From assembly GCF_902830275.1 (NCBI RefSeq), contig NZ_CADESW010000001.1, positions 802,036 to 866,035 on the forward strand: 64,000 bases of DNA, in the 5' to 3' direction. Shown piece by piece: positions 21,291 to 34,321 of this stretch. This DNA is from Burkholderia stagnalis. GTDB taxonomy: Bacteria; Pseudomonadota; Gammaproteobacteria; Burkholderiales; Burkholderiaceae. A model generated the notes under the pieces. It worked only from the letters and a program-made list of their open reading frames with translations. It did no database searches and had not been told where the DNA came from. Position 1 is the first letter of the stretch. Each line of letters starts with the position of its first letter. Position numbers and translations under genes: made by a program.

Positions 21291-23264
21291 GGTGAGCCAC
21301 TGCTCGAACGCCTGCGCGGCCATCGGCCGCGCGAAGTAATAGCCCTGCGACTGGTCGACGTCGATCTGCTTGAGGAAATCCGCTTCGCCGCGCGTCTCGA
21401 CGCCTTCGGCCACCACCGAGAAGTTCAGCGCATGCGCGAGCGACACCACCGAGCGCACCAGCGCCTGCGAGCGCAGGTTGCGGTCGATGCCGGTGATGAA
21501 GCTGCGGTCGAGCTTGATCGCATCGAGCGGCAGGCGCGACAGCTGCGACAGCGACGAATAGCCGGTGCCGAAATCGTCGAGGTGGATCTCCGCGCCGAGC
21601 AGGCGGAACTGCTTCATCAGCGCGAGCGCCGCGTCTTCGTCCTCGATGAAGCAGCTCTCGGTCAGCTCGATGTCGAGCAGCCCCTGCGCGAGGCCCGTCT
21701 CGTCGAGGATCGACGCGAACTGATGCACGATGTTCAGGTCCTGCAGCTGCCGCGCGGACACGTTGATCGCGATGCGCGTCTCGATCCCCTTGGCCTTCCA
21801 GTCGGCGGCCTGCGCGGCCGCGGTGCGCATCACCCAGCGCCCGAGCGGCGCGATCAGCCCCGATTCCTCGGCGAACTGGATGAACTCCATCGGCGCGACG
21901 AGCCCGCGGTCGGGCGACTGCCAGCGGATCAGCGCCTCGACGCAGCGCACGTCGCCCGACGCGAGATCGACGACCGGCTGGTAATGCAGCACGAACTGGT
22001 CCTCTTCCAGCGCCTTGCGCAGGTTCGTGTCGAGCCACATGTACTTCGCGACCTTCTGGTTCATCTCCAGCGAGAACACGCGATACGTGTGCTTGCCGGC
22101 CTCCTTCGCAACGTACATCGCGGTGTCGGCGCTGCGGATCAGGGTTTCGAGCGTGTCGCCGTGCTGCGGATACATCGCGATGCCGATCGAGCAGCTCGTG
22201 TACACCTCCATCAGCCCGAGATGGATCGGCGTGCGCAGCCGCTCGAGGATCACCTGCGCGGTGGCCTCCAGCAACGGGCGCGTGCCGTGCGAGAACAGCA
22301 CGAGGAATTCGTCGCCGCCGAGCCGCGCGAGCGTTGCACCATCCGGCAGGCAGCCGTTGATGATCCCCGACACGTCCTTCAGCAGCCGGTCGCCGGTGAT
22401 GTGCCCGTAGTGATCGTTGACGCGCTTGAAGTTGTCGAGATCGAGAAACAGGATGCCGACCTGGCGCAGCGAGTTGTCGATGTCGGTCGCCAGCAGCGCC
22501 TTGATCTGCTCGCTGATCGCGTGGCGGTTCGGCAGGCCGGTGAGCACGTCGGTGTTCGCGAGCTCGATGAGCCGCTGCTGGGCCTTGCGCTCCTCGGTGA
22601 TGTCGATGCCCGAGCAGATCAGGAACTGCTCGTCCACGCCGCTGCCGCTCTGCACGAACTTGTTGCGGAACTCGAACAGGCGCGGGCCGTTGATGGTGTT
22701 GATGTAGCGCTCGACCGAGAACGGCTTGTTGCTCGAGAAGAAGCCCGTGATGTTGGTGCGCGATTGCGCGCCCTGGTCGGGGCTCATGAACAGCTCGAAC
22801 GCGCTGCGGCCGATCACGTCGACTTCCCGCTTGCCGGTGACTTCCTCGCACAGGCGGTTGAAGCGCTGCACCATGCCGTTGCGGTCGAGGATCACGACGA
22901 GCGAATTGACTTCGGAGACGACCTGCTCCGCGAACGCGAGGCCGTGCGCGAGATCGCCGGCGACGGATTCGGTGTCCGAATACGCGCATGCGGTGCCGGC
23001 CCATTCGGTCGTGGTGAGCTTCTTGCCGACGAGGTGCAGGCTGACCGGGTCGCCGAACAGCTTGATGTCGAACACGAGGTGGGAAGTCACGCCGGTCAGC
23101 GCGCGAATGCGCGCGGCCTGCTCGGTGGTGAGCGCCACGCTGATGTTGGTCAGGCCGCGCTCCGCGGCCAGCTCGAGCGCATTGCTGTCGTTGCCCAGGC
23201 GCCAGCACGGGCTGCGCGTGCCGAAGTGCGCCTCGAGTACCGCGCTTTCGTTTTCGTCATCCAT
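21261..23264 (-). CDS. rpfR: RpfR: BDSF receptor with PAS-GGDEF-EAL domains
   Basis: A 667-residue cytoplasmic c-di-GMP enzyme. The N-terminal ~95 residues match the RpfF-interaction (FI) domain of RpfR; PAS (~110-220) binds BDSF in characterised homologues; GGDEF (~235-395) has an intact RLGGDEFL site; EAL (~405-655) has VEALIRW, ELTESCF and DDFGTGYSS. BDSF binding stimulates phosphodiesterase activity and lowers c-di-GMP. The ATG at 23264 gives MDDENES and the usual length. Convergent with rpfF, which makes the ligand, so the pair forms a complete signal synthase and receptor module. Confidence 0.93.
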   Translation of the reverse strand: MDDENESAVLEAHFGTRSPCWRLGNDSNALELAAERGLTNISVALTTEQAARIRALTGVTSHLVFDIKLFGDPVSLHLVGKKLTTTEWAGTACAYSDTESVAGDLAHGLAFAEQVVSEVNSLVVILDRNGMVQRFNRLCEEVTGKREVDVIGRSAFELFMSPDQGAQSRTNITGFFSSNKPFSVERYINTINGPRLFEFRNKFVQSGSGVDEQFLICSGIDITEERKAQQRLIELANTDVLTGLPNRHAISEQIKALLATDIDNSLRQVGILFLDLDNFKRVNDHYGHITGDRLLKDVSGIINGCLPDGATLARLGGDEFLVLFSHGTRPLLEATAQVILERLRTPIHLGLMEVYTSCSIGIAMYPQHGDTLETLIRSADTAMYVAKEAGKHTYRVFSLEMNQKVAKYMWLDTNLRKALEEDQFVLHYQPVVDLASGDVRCVEALIRWQSPDRGLVAPMEFIQFAEESGLIAPLGRWVMRTAAAQAADWKAKGIETRIAINVSARQLQDLNIVHQFASILDETGLAQGLLDIELTESCFIEDEDAALALMKQFRLLGAEIHLDDFGTGYSSLSQLSRLPLDAIKLDRSFITGIDRNLRSQALVRSVVSLAHALNFSVVAEGVETRGEADFLKQIDVDQSQGYYFARPMAAQAFEQWLTEKRKFRLIA

Positions 23265-23791
23265 GGACGAGCCCCGACCAAAAAAACGCTTAGTGTAGAC
23301 GAGGCGCCTGTGCTCGACCGCGTGCCCGGCCCCCGCCCCGTTTTTTGCTCCAGACAATTGCAATCCGGCGTTTGCCGATGACGCGCGGATTAATACCGAA
23401 CGAATATTGGGTTCATCTTATCAAATGACGGACGAGATTTGCACGCATGATTTCCATGAGGAATCGTGCAATCTCACCGCAGTGCAATATGGGCTGTATT
23501 GCCGGTGAAAACCCTGAAAAAATGCGCGTCCGAACGTACGGAATCGCACCAATGGCGTGCGCTGTTCGCCCGTTGCGCACCGCGCCGAAGCGGCACGCGG
23601 CGCAGGGTCGGATCATTGCGGCGATGCGTCATGCCCGCGAAATGCATTTCATTTTCGACGAATCGAATTCGCGCGAATTTTATTCAGGAATGTTTCGCAA
23701 ATCTCCCGATCGCTCTCGCGCGCGATGCGATCCGGTGCATTTTCGTCATACGTATTTACTCGCTGTGAAACCGGTGCATCGCCTGCACTGC
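23265..23791. other. Intergenic region upstream of rpfR
   Basis: About 530 bases without a supportable gene, AT-richer than the surrounding coding DNA (runs such as TTTTATTCAGG and ATATTGGG). It carries the rpfR promoter at its left end. A plus-strand frame from 23447 to 23863 (138 codons) has no recognisable domain and runs through the terminator dyad, so it is not called. Confidence 0.5.
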
Positions 23792-23858
23792 AAAACGTGC
23801 CGGACCGCCAGCCGAATGAATCATCTGCTTCATTCAAACCTGCGATCCGGCACGTTTT
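23792..23858. terminator. Bidirectional terminator-like nested inverted repeat
   Basis: AAAACGTGCCGGA (23792-23804) and TCCGGCACGTTTT (23846-23858) are perfect 13-bp arms. Inside them GAATGAA (23814-23820) and TTCATTC (23829-23835) form a second hairpin. Either strand would end in a T run after a GC-rich stem. It lies 36 bases after the 5-oxoprolinase stop and should end that operon. Confidence 0.65.
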
Positions 23859-23863
23859 CGTGA

Positions 23864-23881
23864 CGCGTGACGCGTCACGCG
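23864..23881. repeat. Perfect 18-bp palindrome
   Basis: CGCGTGACG followed directly by CGTCACGCG, with no spacer, between the terminator dyad and the stop codon of the 5-oxoprolinase gene. It could be a protein-binding site or part of the transcript-end structure. Confidence 0.6.
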
Positions 23882-23893
23882 CGATGCGCCCGC

Positions 23894-27547
<3,654 letters not shown>

Positions 27548-27729
27548 GGCGATGGAATCACTGCGTCGATGAAACGGGAATCGGAAGACGCGCGCCGGCC
27601 GCGCGGCGCGCGTGCACACCGCGTCGCGACAGGCGTCGTCAGGAAGGAAAGGGGCGCTGCAGGGGCGCGGCACGCATGCCGCGCGCCTTTCGCCGGGAAG
27701 CCGGGCGCGTGACGGCGCCCGGCCGGCGC

Positions 27730-29031
27730 TCAGGCCGCGTCGAGTTCGCGGCCGCGGGTTTCGGGCAGCGTCAGCGCGGCGACGATCAGCACGCCGTACG
27801 CGGCCACCGCGAAGATCCCGATGCTCACGCCGAGGCCGTAGTGCTTCGACAGCGCGCCGATCAGGAACGGGAACAGTGCGCCCACCGCGCGGCCGACGTT
27901 GTAGCAGAAGCCCTGGCCCGAGCCGCGCACGCGGGTCGGGAACAGTTCGGTGAGGAACGCGCCCATCCCGGAGAAGATGCCCGACGCGAAGAAGCCGAGC
28001 GGGAAGCCGAGCCACAGCATCGACGCGTTGGTCAGGTTCAGCGACGTATACGAGAACGCGATCACCATCGAGCCGAGCGCAAACAGGATGAAGTTCGGCT
28101 TGCGGCCGAGCCGGTCGGTCAGGTACGCGCTCGCCAGGTAGCCGACCCACGAGCCGACGATGATCGTCGCGAGATAGCCGCCCGTGCCCATCACCGTCAG
28201 GTGCCGCTCGGTCTTCAGGAAGGTCGGCAGCCACGTCGTGATCGCGTAGTAGCCGCCCTGCGCGCCGGTCGTCAGCAGCGCCGCGCGCAGCGTGGTCGAC
28301 AGCAGCGCCGGCGCGAAGATCTCGGTGAGGCGTGGTGTGTCGCTGACGTGCGCCTGCGCGGCCTTCGCTTTCTCGTAGACGTCCGGCTCCTTCACATAGC
28401 GGCGGATCACGACGACGAGCAGCGCGGGCAGCAGGCCGATCAGGAACAACCCGCGCCATGCATACTCGGCGGACAGCACCGAGAACAGCAGCGCGTAGAG
28501 CAGCGCCGACAGCCCCCAGCCGATCGCCCAGCCGGACTGCACGAGGCCGACCGCCTTGCCGCGGTCGCGCGCGCGGATCACCTCGCCGATCAGCACCGCG
28601 CCGGCCGTCCATTCGCCGCCGAAGCCGAAGCCCATCAGCGCGCGCGCCGCGAGCAGCTGGTGATAGTTCTGCGCGAGCCCGCACAGCCCGGTGAACACCG
28701 CGAACCACAGCACCGTGAGCTGCAGCGTGCGCACGCGGCCGATCCGGTCGGACAGGATGCCGGCGATCCAGCCGCCGAGCGCGGACGCGAGCAGCGTCAG
28801 CGTGCCGATGAAGCCGGCGTCCGCGAGCGAGATGCCCCAGGTCGCGACGAGGGTCGGGATCACGAACGACAGCATCTGCGTGTCCATCCCGTCGAGCATG
28901 TAGCCGACCTTGCAGCTCCAGAACGCGCGGCGCTCGCGCGGCCCCGTCTCCGAATACCACGAAAAGAGGCCGCCGCGCCCGGCGGGCGCGGGGTCGGTGG
29001 CGGGCGGTGCCGTCAGGGTCTTGCTGTCCAT
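27730..29031 (-). CDS. MFS transporter (metabolite:H+ symporter type)
   Basis: A 433-residue inner-membrane protein with 12 predicted helices. Family signatures: [15 protein letters not shown] in helix 1, the loop 2-3 motif [16 protein letters not shown] and its second-half repeat [11 protein letters not shown], and [17 protein letters not shown] in helix 4, a pattern of the aromatic acid/sialate-type symporters. The ATG at 29031 is chosen over 29064 because the sequence is normal from there. It sits in line between the DUF1445 gene and the 5-oxoprolinase gene, so uptake of 5-oxoproline or another lactam substrate is a reasonable guess. Confidence 0.83.
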   Translation of the reverse strand: MDSKTLTAPPATDPAPAGRGGLFSWYSETGPRERRAFWSCKVGYMLDGMDTQMLSFVIPTLVATWGISLADAGFIGTLTLLASALGGWIAGILSDRIGRVRTLQLTVLWFAVFTGLCGLAQNYHQLLAARALMGFGFGGEWTAGAVLIGEVIRARDRGKAVGLVQSGWAIGWGLSALLYALLFSVLSAEYAWRGLFLIGLLPALLVVVIRRYVKEPDVYEKAKAAQAHVSDTPRLTEIFAPALLSTTLRAALLTTGAQGGYYAITTWLPTFLKTERHLTVMGTGGYLATIIVGSWVGYLASAYLTDRLGRKPNFILFALGSMVIAFSYTSLNLTNASMLWLGFPLGFFASGIFSGMGAFLTELFPTRVRGSGQGFCYNVGRAVGALFPFLIGALSKHYGLGVSIGIFAVAAYGVLIVAALTLPETRGRELDAA

Positions 29032-29187
29032 GGTGTCGCTCCAGTTCGAAGTGCGCGCTAACAATCGTCGTCATGGGCCGCCGGCTGCCGCGACGCGGGT
29101 GCGCGTCGCCCTCCGGCCGGGCGGATGGAATGCGGTCGCGGCGCGGCGCGCGCCGTGACGGGTTTGGGCGGGCGGCCGCCCCTTGCG

Positions 29188-29961
29188 TCAGAACACGGCC
29201 AGCGACGCGTTCGTGATGTCGGTCATCAGCATGTGGCCCGGCGTATGCGCGATCGCGAGCGGCAGCTTCGCGGCCATCAGCGCGGTTTGCGGCGTGACGC
29301 CGCACGCCCAGAACACCGGCAGCTCGCCGTCGCGGATCGTCACCGCGTCGCCGAAATCGGGCGCGCCGAGATCGGCGATGCCGAGTTCCCGCGGATGGCC
29401 GATATGGATCGGCGCGCCGTGCACGCCCGGAAAACGGCTCGTGATCTGCACCGCGCGGATCGCGTCGGCGCCGCGCATCGGCCGCATCGACACGACGAGC
29501 TCGCCGCCGAAGATGCCCGCGCGGCGGTTCGGGATCGACGTGCGATACATCGGCACGTTGCGGCCCTCTTCGACGTGGCGCAGCCCGATGCCCTCGCGCG
29601 CCAGCATGTCCTCGAACGAGAACGAACAGCCGATCGCGAACACGACGAAATCGTCCTGCCACAGCGCTTCGAGCGAGTCGACGCATTCGGTCAGGCGGCC
29701 GTCGCGGTAGACGTTGTAGCTCGGCACGTCGGTGCGGATGTCGACGTCGCGGCCGAGCGCGTCCACGCGAAAGTCGCCCGGCTCGCCGACGCCCAGCAGC
29801 GGGCAGGCCTTCGGATTCGCCTGACAGAAGCGCAGGAAGTCGTGCGCGTATGCATCGGGCAGGATCGCGAGGTTCGCTTGCGCGTACGGCCCGCAGTGGC
29901 CGGCGGTCGGGCCGCGAAACGCGCCGCGGCGCACGGACTGGCGGAATTCGGAAGGCATCAT
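29188..29961 (-). CDS. DUF1445 protein, D-glutamate cyclase-like
   Basis: A 257-residue protein of the DUF1445 (putative hydro-lyase / D-glutamate cyclase) family. Typical blocks are [15 protein letters not shown], the Cys-containing [19 protein letters not shown] (in parts [14 protein letters not shown]), [25 protein letters not shown] and [11 protein letters not shown] near the C-terminus. A mammalian relative converts D-glutamate to 5-oxo-D-proline, which fits the 5-oxoprolinase two genes downstream. The start is uncertain: ATG at 29961, another ATG three bases on, or GTG at 29976; none has a good ribosome site. Confidence 0.8.
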   Translation of the reverse strand: MMPSEFRQSVRRGAFRGPTAGHCGPYAQANLAILPDAYAHDFLRFCQANPKACPLLGVGEPGDFRVDALGRDVDIRTDVPSYNVYRDGRLTECVDSLEALWQDDFVVFAIGCSFSFEDMLAREGIGLRHVEEGRNVPMYRTSIPNRRAGIFGGELVVSMRPMRGADAIRAVQITSRFPGVHGAPIHIGHPRELGIADLGAPDFGDAVTIRDGELPVFWACGVTPQTALMAAKLPLAIAHTPGHMLMTDITNASLAVF

Positions 29962-30166
29962 GGTGTTCGGGTGCACGTCGGGAGTTGGGCGGGATGACGC
30001 GGGTGTGTCATCGGATACGGCGAAGAATAGAAAAGAAAAAAATTGACCGCCAACGAGTTTTTTTGCGCGGCGTGTATAGAATTTCTTAACGAATCCCCGG
30101 GTTTTCCCCGGTCCCGTTCACTTTTGGTGCAGGGCAAGCTGCACGCCCACCGCCTTTCCGACCGCC

Positions 30167-31099
30167 ATGAACACGCGTTTCCTCGATACCTTCGTCACGC
30201 TCGCGAAGCTGCGCAACTTCCGCACCACGGCGGCCGCGCTGCATGCGACGCCGGCCGCGATCTCGCAGCGCCTGAAGGCGCTCGAGGACGAATTGCAGAC
30301 CGTGCTCGTCGATCGCGACAGCCGCGAATTCCGGCTGACGCCGAACGGGGAATACCTGCTCGGCTATGCGAAGGCGGTGGTCGAGGCGACGCAGCAGCTG
30401 CAGGCCGCCGCGTCCGGCGAGAGCGCGCTGCGCGGCAAGCTGCGGCTCGGCGTGATCGAGACGGTCGTGCACAGCTGGCTGCCGCACTACATGCGGCGGC
30501 TCGCGGCCGACTATCCGCAGCTCGAGATCGACCTGACGGTGGATGTCAGCGTGGTGCTGCAGCGCCGGCTGATGGCGGGCGAGCTCGACCTGATCATCCG
30601 GGTGGAGGGCAGCGACGAGGCGTCGGTCGTGTGCGACGCGCTCGCGAACTATCCGGTGCGCTGGATCGCGCGCGCGGGGCTGCTGCCGCACACGCGCACC
30701 GGCCTCGCGCGGCAGGTGCTGCGCCAGCCGATCCTGACGTTCGGGCGCGGCACCGCGCCGCATCGCGCGCTGGAAGACATCGTCCGCACGCTCGCGCATG
30801 CGCACGGCGTGCCGCTGTCGGACACGCGCATCACGGGCTCGCCGTCGATCTCGGTGATCGTGCAGCTCGTGCGCGACGGTTTCGGGGTGGCCGCGATTCC
30901 GCGGCTGTTCGTCGATGCGCTGATCGAAAGCGGCGAGGTGGTCGAGCTGCCGCTGCAGCCGTCGCCGCCGTCGATCGTCGTGTCGATGTCGCGGCGCGCC
31001 GATGCGCCGCGCTTCGTGCACGGCGCGTCGATCGCGGCGCGCGCCGCGTGCCACGAGTATTGCGAGAAGAGCAACAGGAAGCTGGTGGAGGCGCTGTGA
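30167..31099 (+). CDS. LysR-family regulator, divergent from DUF1445/MFS/oxoprolinase genes
   Basis: A 310-residue LTTR. The winged helix-turn-helix is at residues ~1-60 (FLDTFVTLAKLRNFRTTAAAL, in parts LRNFRTTAAALHATPAA and ISQRLKALE). The effector domain follows from residue ~90. It is transcribed away from the DUF1445 gene across a ~200-base AT-rich gap that includes AAAAGAAAAAAATTGACC and TATAGAAT. Divergent placement suggests it controls the 5-oxoprolinase operon and itself. Confidence 0.87.
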   Translation: MNTRFLDTFVTLAKLRNFRTTAAALHATPAAISQRLKALEDELQTVLVDRDSREFRLTPNGEYLLGYAKAVVEATQQLQAAASGESALRGKLRLGVIETVVHSWLPHYMRRLAADYPQLEIDLTVDVSVVLQRRLMAGELDLIIRVEGSDEASVVCDALANYPVRWIARAGLLPHTRTGLARQVLRQPILTFGRGTAPHRALEDIVRTLAHAHGVPLSDTRITGSPSISVIVQLVRDGFGVAAIPRLFVDALIESGEVVELPLQPSPPSIVVSMSRRADAPRFVHGASIAARAACHEYCEKSNRKLVEAL

Positions 31100-31108
31100 C
31101 GGGGGCGA

Positions 31109-31441
31109 TCAGCCCGGCTGGCCGGCGGCGGCGGCGTGCCGCACGCAGCCGCCGTCGCCGTACTCCCTGAGCACCTTCGCGATCACGACCCGGTAGCCGT
31201 CGAGCCAGCGGGCCTGCTTCGCCTTCGCTTCCCGGTGCGCCGGATGCGCGATCAATTGCTGCAGCGCCTCCTCCGATTCCCAGTAGTAGATGTTCTGGAT
31301 GAGCCCTTCGCCGGCGTTCTCCCAGGTTTCCTCGCCCAGATAGCCGGGAATCGCGCGCGCCATGTCGGCAATCTGCTGGTCGAGGCGATGGAATTCGTCG
31401 TCGTATTGCCCGGCCTTGAAGATGAACGTGGAGGAATACAT
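31109..31441 (-). CDS. ABM-fold (antibiotic biosynthesis monooxygenase-like) protein
   Basis: A 110-residue protein with the dimeric alpha/beta-barrel ABM pattern: a F-IFKAGQYDDEFHRLD start, ARAIPGYLGEETWEN, NIYYWESEEALQQLIAHPAH and a QARWLDGYRVVIAKVL helix. Such proteins are small oxygenases, heme-degrading enzymes or isomerases; no specific activity can be assigned. The start at 31441 (MYSST) is chosen because codons upstream run into the 8-bp tandem repeat. It ends ten bases from the convergent LysR stop. Confidence 0.78.
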   Translation of the reverse strand: MYSSTFIFKAGQYDDEFHRLDQQIADMARAIPGYLGEETWENAGEGLIQNIYYWESEEALQQLIAHPAHREAKAKQARWLDGYRVVIAKVLREYGDGGCVRHAAAAGQPG

Positions 31442-31499
31442 GGCGCTGCCTCGGCGGACGATTGAAAGAGCCGGGAGTGTAAGACATGCGGAGCCGGCC

Positions 31500-31648
31500 G
31501 GGTCGCTGGGTCGCTGGGTCGCTGGGTCGCCGGGTCGCCGGGTCGCCGGGTCGCCGGGTCGCCGGGTCGCCGGGTCGCCGGGTCGCCGGGTCGCCGGGTC
31601 GCCGGGTCGCCGGGTCGCCGGGTCGCCGGGTCGCCGGGTCGCCGGGTC
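31500..31648. repeat. 8-bp minisatellite, 18.6 copies
   Basis: Three units of GGGTCGCT, fifteen of GGGTCGCC and a final GGGTC, with no other variation. It lies between two genes on the minus strand (ABM protein upstream region, LysR gene stop at 31669). Eight is not a multiple of three, so all three frames stay open and give apparent RRPGDPAT-type peptides that are artefacts. The near-identity of the units indicates recent expansion by slippage. Confidence 0.95.
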
Positions 31649-31668
31649 ATCATGCGCCGCGCCGCGCG

Positions 31669-32625
31669 TCACGCAGGCATCGATCGCGCTTCCCGTGCGA
31701 GCCGGGTCAGGATATCAGCGAGCGCGCGAATCTTCGGTTGCGCCGCGCGCGCGGACGGATACACGAGGAAATAGCCCAGGCCGTTTTGCGCGATGTCTCG
31801 AAACGGCATCACGAGTGCGCCGGCCTCGAGGCGGTCCCGCGCCATCCGGGGGTCGCCGATTGCCACGCCGTGCCCCTGCGCGGCGGCCGTGAGCGTCAAT
31901 TCGAGGGTATCGAACTGCAGCCCGCGGTTCGCGTCGATCGACGCTGCCCCGACGTGATCGAGCCAGCATCGCCACTCCTCCCGACCGTGAGCGGGATGGA
32001 GCAGCGTGACGCGCCGGAGGTCAGCCACCGATTGCAGCGACGCCGCCAGCTCGCGGGTGCACATCGGCGCAAGGTTTTCCTCGAACAGCGGTATCGCGTC
32101 CATTCCCGCCCAGTTTCCGGGCCCGCGCACGACCATCGCGTCGACGTCGGATGCGGTGAAATCCGGCGTATCGTCCGCCGACGTGTGGATGCGAAGCTCG
32201 GTCCGGGGCAGCGCCTCGCTGATCACGGGCAGATGGGGAAGCAGCCAGCGAATCGCGAACGTCGACGGCAGCCGCAGCGTGAGCACCGACGGCGATCGGT
32301 CGTGCGCGTCCTCGTGGCGAACGAGCCGGGTGAGCAGGTCCACGGCGACCGCCAGCAGCGCGCGCCCTTCCGGCGTAAGCGTCAGCCCCGACGCGTGGCG
32401 CACGAAAAGCGCGCATCGATAGTGGGCTTCGAGATGCTGCACCTGACGGCTGACTGCGCCCTGCGTACGGCAGAGATGATCGGCGGCCCGGCTGAAACTG
32501 CCGAGTTCCGCCGCGGCGACGAAGGCCTGGAATGCGGGCAGCGGAGGCAAGGCCCGCGTCAGATCGGACAGCGGGTATGCGTGCCCCGCATACGGGGGTT
32601 GCGAATAATTCGGTTGTTCGGTCAT
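31669..32625 (-). CDS. LysR-family regulator (GcvA-like)
   Basis: A 318-residue LTTR. The helix-turn-helix is at residues ~28-85 (LPAFQAFVAAAELGSFSRAA, in parts AAELGSFSRAADHL and QGAVSRQVQHLE), followed by a GcvA-like effector domain (FAIRWLLPHLP, TSADDTPDF, GHGVAIGD, GYFLVYPSA). The ATG at 32625 (MTEQPN) is chosen; an upstream extension to 32736 overlaps the divergent SnoaL-like gene promoter. It probably regulates the divergent neighbour. Confidence 0.85.
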   Translation of the reverse strand: MTEQPNYSQPPYAGHAYPLSDLTRALPPLPAFQAFVAAAELGSFSRAADHLCRTQGAVSRQVQHLEAHYRCALFVRHASGLTLTPEGRALLAVAVDLLTRLVRHEDAHDRSPSVLTLRLPSTFAIRWLLPHLPVISEALPRTELRIHTSADDTPDFTASDVDAMVVRGPGNWAGMDAIPLFEENLAPMCTRELAASLQSVADLRRVTLLHPAHGREEWRCWLDHVGAASIDANRGLQFDTLELTLTAAAQGHGVAIGDPRMARDRLEAGALVMPFRDIAQNGLGYFLVYPSARAAQPKIRALADILTRLAREARSMPA

Positions 32626-32707
32626 CGGCGCATCGCTATCGTGGCTCGATCCGATCCGCGCCCCCTGGCGCGGGTCGCCACACGAACCTTCTGTCCGGAG
32701 CCAGATC

Positions 32708-33106
32708 ATGGTCCTGTCGTCCGATGCACTATACACGCGCCAGATCCGCGCTTACCTTCGCGAACTGGAGCGCGGCGACGTCGCCGCGATCTGCGCATTG
32801 TTTGCGCCCGACGCCCGGATCCATTCCCCGTTTCTCGGATGGATGCACCCTGAGGCGTTCTTTGCAAAGGTCGATGCGGCATCGGGCCAAAGCCGGATCA
32901 CCCCGATCGATATTTGCGCGAGCACGACGGGTGCGCGTCGCGCCACCGCGTACTTCGTCTACGACTGGGGGCTGAAAGACGGCACCGCGGTGACGTTCGA
33001 GTGTGTCGACGTCTTCGAGTTCGACGAGCATGGCCGGATCGTGAAGATGATCATCCTCTACGACACGCATCCGCTGCGCAGCACGGTCGGCGACAAATAC
33101 GCGTAG
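32708..33106 (+). CDS. SnoaL-like / NTF2-fold protein
   Basis: A 132-residue protein with the NTF2-like cone fold pattern: YLRELERGDVAAICALFAPDARIHSPFLGW (in parts ELERGDVAAICALFAPDA), a central variable strand region, and the terminal VDVFEFDEHGRIVKMIILYD. Members include isomerases and dehydratases of small ligands; no active-site pair can be assigned here. Transcribed divergently from the LysR gene with 82 bases between starts. Confidence 0.75.
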   Translation: MVLSSDALYTRQIRAYLRELERGDVAAICALFAPDARIHSPFLGWMHPEAFFAKVDAASGQSRITPIDICASTTGARRATAYFVYDWGLKDGTAVTFECVDVFEFDEHGRIVKMIILYDTHPLRSTVGDKYA

Positions 33107-33160
33107 CGGCAGCGCGGCCGCCACGGCCCGGCGGGATCGTCGAACGGCGACACGCGCGGT

Positions 33161-33328
33161 GCCCGGTGCCCGATGCCCGATACCCGGTGCCCGGTGCCCG
33201 GTGCCCGATGCCCGATGCCCGGTGCCCGGTGCCCGGTGCCCGGTGCTCGATGCCCGATGCCCGATGCCCGATGCCCGATGCCCGATGCCCGATGCCCGAT
33301 GCCCGACGCCCGGTGCCCGGTGCCCGAT
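33161..33328. repeat. 7-bp minisatellite, 24 copies
   Basis: Twenty-four uninterrupted 7-base units of GCCCGGT or GCCCGAT, with three single-base variants (ACCCGGT, GCTCGAT, GCCCGAC). The order of GGT and GAT units is mixed, ending with a run of GCCCGAT. It occupies the gap between the SnoaL-like gene and the YkgJ-type gene. Frames through it are open in every phase because seven is not a multiple of three; none is a gene. Confidence 0.95.
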
Positions 33329-33358
33329 GCTGCCGGGTTGCCGGGTTGCCTGCCGACG

Positions 33359-34321
33359 TCACGCAACGTCGAGCCACGCCTCCACACGCGACGCATCCGC
33401 AGGCGCGACATCCGCCTGCGACGGCAGCTCGGCCAGCGCCTGCCGCGCATGCGCATACGCCTGCGCGAAGCCGCGCAGCTCGCGCGTCGCGGGCCGGTCG
33501 TCGGGATGGCGGCGGGCGAGCGCCGCTTCGATGCGCGCGTCGATCAGCGCGAGCTGACGCTCGATGAAGTCCGCGCACAGCGCGCGGCAACGTTCGGAGA
33601 GACGCGCGACGGCCAGCAGCACCGGCACGATCGACATCGTCAGATAACCGCCCGGCGCGAGCCGCGACAACGCGTCGTTCAACGCCTGCGCGCCGTCGCT
33701 CAGCGACGCGAACACTGCATCGCGCCACACCGCGCGCTCGAACACGAGCGCGTCGCGGCATGCAGCGAGCGCGGCGGCATCGTCGATTCGACCGGCGGCG
33801 ATCAACGGGATCACGCGCACGCCTTCCGCCGCGTCTTCCGCATCGGCCGCCTCGCGAATGCAGTTCGCGCCGAACCATGCCGCCTGCGCGCGCCGGCCCG
33901 CCAGCACCTGCGGCTGCAGGCGATCCGGCAGCAGCGGATCGAGCGGCACCGCGCCGCAGATCGCGGGCTTGTCCGCGTGGATCGTGCAGCGCCCGTCGTC
34001 CGCGAGCGCCGAGCAGCGGCCGAGCGACGGATAGTCGTAGCCTTGCAGCGTCAGCGCGAGCCATCCGTGGCGGCTGCCGCTTGCGCGATGGAACAGTGCA
34101 TCGGCAAGCGCGTCGCAGGCGGCGACATCGTCCGCATCGAGCACATGCTCGGTGCCACCAGTACGCACGCGTTCGCCGACGCGCCGCGCCGGCACGCGCT
34201 GGATCGCCAGCGCGCCGACGAAGCGGTCGCGATGCCGGAACAGCTCGCGCAGCGACAGCGTCGGCGCGCTGTTGCAGCAGCGGCCGCACGCGTGGCACGC
34301 GAGAAGGTACGTGTCTACCAC
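33359..34321 (-). CDS. YkgJ-family cysteine-cluster protein (putative Fe-S protein)
   Basis: About 320 residues from a GTG start at 34321. The YkgJ signature lies at the extreme N-terminus: CHACGRCC (C9, C12, C15, C16), with further cysteines in GRCSALADDGRCTIH and AICG, a likely iron- or zinc-binding cluster. The remaining helical half is unassigned. The GTG overlaps the end of the NlpA-type gene by seven bases, so translation is probably coupled; a longer upstream frame is the shadow of that gene. As last gene of the sulfatase operon it may take part in cofactor or enzyme maturation, an inference. Confidence 0.75.
   Translation of the reverse strand: MVDTYLLACHACGRCCNSAPTLSLRELFRHRDRFVGALAIQRVPARRVGERVRTGGTEHVLDADDVAACDALADALFHRASGSRHGWLALTLQGYDYPSLGRCSALADDGRCTIHADKPAICGAVPLDPLLPDRLQPQVLAGRRAQAAWFGANCIREAADAEDAAEGVRVIPLIAAGRIDDAAALAACRDALVFERAVWRDAVFASLSDGAQALNDALSRLAPGGYLTMSIVPVLLAVARLSERCRALCADFIERQLALIDARIEAALARRHPDDRPATRELRGFAQAYAHARQALAELPSQADVAPADASRVEAWLDVA

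Noticed and set aside
23447..23863. 138-codon plus-strand frame upstream of the rpfR promoter
   Set aside because: No domain, composition of intergenic DNA, and it runs through the terminator dyad.
31500..31648. CRISPR-like or protein-coding repeat
   Set aside because: Direct 8-bp units have no spacers, and the RRPGDPAT-type peptides appear in all frames simply because the unit is not a multiple of three.
33161..33328. Repeat protein (Cys/Pro-rich peptides) across the 7-bp array
   Set aside because: Every frame is open on both strands and no ribosome site or conserved flank exists; it is a minisatellite.
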